DNA of 7,135 bases. It comes from an uncultured Cocleimonas sp. (GTDB taxonomy: Bacteria > Pseudomonadota > Gammaproteobacteria > Thiotrichales > Thiotrichaceae). The notes under the pieces are model-generated. The model was not told where the DNA came from and made no database searches. It saw only the letters and a program-made list of their open reading frames with translations. This document shows positions 6,286-7,135 of this stretch, piece by piece. Made by a program: the position numbers and the translations under genes. The first letter of the stretch is position 1. Each line of letters starts with the position of its first letter. The stretch lies in NCBI GenBank assembly GCA_938041705.1, contig CALISP010000220.1, forward strand, positions 1 through 7,135, given 5' to 3'.

Positions 6286-7024
6286 CAGCAAACCATATTA
6301 ATTCTTTTTGAGCGAGTAACGCATCGATTGTTTTTTGAGTCTCTGCAGTACTCATTATTTTATTGAAACTAATTTGGTAAATACCTTCTTTGTCAGGAAC
6401 ACTTTCGATTTTTGAAAGTTTGCCTTTAAGAACATTATTATCGCCTAGTTCCGTAGAAGTGCCCTTAAACCCAACTAATAAGACTGTTTTCGATGCATTA
6501 GTTAAAGTATTTTGATCATTACTAGGCTGGCTAACTGCGGAAGCTGGAATAAAGTCACTTTTGTCATCAAACAAAGGAGTAATAAATGCAGTAAGAGCCG
6601 CTACCGATAATACTAATACTGCCACACTGGCTGCCCGTGAGTATTGAGGTATGCCATCTGAATTTGTACTTAAACCAAGAAAACTTTTGAGCTTATCAAG
6701 GAGTGAATTTGATGTACTTAAATTATTAGCTTGGTTACTTTTAAGATCTTCAGCTTCAGCAATATCAATCATATTGAATACAGATTTCAAACGCTCTTCT
6801 TGAGCCCCAATAGCACTGAGGTCGAGCAATGAATTGTCAGCCGATACAGTTTCTATTATCTGTAGCTCTTGTGTAACTAGCTCTTCCAGTAAAGGGTATT
6901 CCACTAAAGCTTTGTCAAAAAAAGCCTGATCATCTACTGAAAGCTTGCCAATAGCGTACCACGGTACTAATTCCAACAACTCTTCTGGGATATCACTGTT
7001 ACTGTTTTTAGTATTGTTATTCAT
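6272..7024 (-). CDS. anti-sigma factor-like membrane protein
   Basis: Probable anti-sigma factor for the sigma gene immediately upstream; such proteins hold an ECF sigma factor at the membrane until a signal releases it. Residue numbers here count from an ATG at 7045; the ATG at 7024 is residue 8. A cytoplasmic N-terminal part (ELLELVPWYAIGKLS, 22-36, resembling the LPWY-x-x-G-x-L segment of anti-sigma proteins) is followed by a long linker, one transmembrane helix (about 137-157), and a periplasmic C-terminal domain of about 100 residues ending in WFAGEEF. The zinc-binding H-x3-C-x2-C motif is absent and there are no cysteines, so this is a non-ZAS type. I prefer ATG 7024: it begins one base after the sigma stop (TAA-T-ATG), as expected for coupled re-initiation. 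ATG 7045 would overlap the sigma gene by 20 bp and has only a GAG two bases upstream. The function rests on topology and position; overall family similarity is weak. Confidence 0.75.
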   Translation of the reverse strand: MNNNTKNSNSDIPEELLELVPWYAIGKLSVDDQAFFDKALVEYPLLEELVTQELQIIETVSADNSLLDLSAIGAQEERLKSVFNMIDIAEAEDLKSNQANNLSTSNSLLDKLKSFLGLSTNSDGIPQYSRAASVAVLVLSVAALTAFITPLFDDKSDFIPASAVSQPSNDQNTLTNASKTVLLVGFKGTSTELGDNNVLKGKLSKIESVPDKEGIYQISFNKIMSTAETQKTIDALLAQKELIWFAGEEF

Positions 7025-7025
7025 A

Positions 7026-7135
7026 TTATGTAAGTAGATCTTCATTACTCAAAATAGCTTTTAAATGCTTTCTAGCATAGAACATACGAGTTTTAACCGT
7101 ATTTTCCGAAACATCTAACATCTCTGAAATTTCTC
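7026..7135 (-). CDS. ECF-type RNA polymerase sigma factor, C-terminal end (cut by window edge)
   Basis: Only the last 35 complete codons plus two bases of another are visible; the gene enters from the right edge and stops at TAA (7028-7026). The reading EISEMLDVSENTVKTRMF followed by YARKHLK is the helix-turn-helix of sigma-70 region 4.2, which contacts the -35 element. The SENTVKTR recognition helix followed by a basic YARKHL stretch is typical of extracytoplasmic-function sigma factors (commonly SxxTVKxRxxRAR..L). A LuxR-type HTH would be the main alternative, but the anti-sigma-like gene directly downstream favours a sigma factor. The protein ends shortly after (KAILSNEDLLT), so no C-terminal extension domain is present. 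Its promoter, and whether it autoregulates the operon, lie outside the window. Confidence 0.88.
   Translation of the reverse strand, partial: EISEMLDVSENTVKTRMFYARKHLKAILSNEDLLT

Overview
This is an AT-rich chromosomal segment. HemF, NudE and the YrfG-like phosphatase all resemble enterobacterial and pseudomonad proteins, so the window most likely comes from an aerobic gammaproteobacterium. The low G+C suggests a marine or thiotrichalean-type lineage, but that is inference and no species can be named. I see no tRNA, rRNA, insertion sequence, phage gene or CRISPR array.

Layout, left to right. (1) A nucleotide housecleaning cluster: the start of cysQ (minus, cut by the left edge), nudE (minus) and, divergently, a YrfG-type HAD nucleotidase (plus). 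(2) An exported ankyrin-repeat protein (plus) behind its own extended -10 promoter, with a lysine-rich C-terminal tail. (3) A minus-strand pair, a short one-transmembrane signal peptidase I followed by bioD, joined by an ATGA stop/start overlap. (4) hemF (plus), divergent from the signal peptidase. (5) A 159-bp gap (4894-5052) with two hairpin terminators facing each other, one for hemF and one for the operon on the right. (6) A minus-strand operon read from the right edge: the C-terminus of an ECF-type sigma factor, a membrane-spanning anti-sigma-like protein, and a secreted subtilisin-family (S8) serine protease, ending at a strong terminator.

The first four regions are largely housekeeping: sulfur and nucleotide phosphate recycling, biotin and heme synthesis. 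The most unusual part is the sigma / anti-sigma / subtilase operon. Its genes are tightly spaced or overlapping, so they were probably selected to be made together. The anti-sigma's predicted periplasmic C-terminal domain has a strand/helix order similar to the protease's own propeptide. This suggests, as inference only, a cell-envelope signalling module in which the protease and the anti-sigma factor interact directly.
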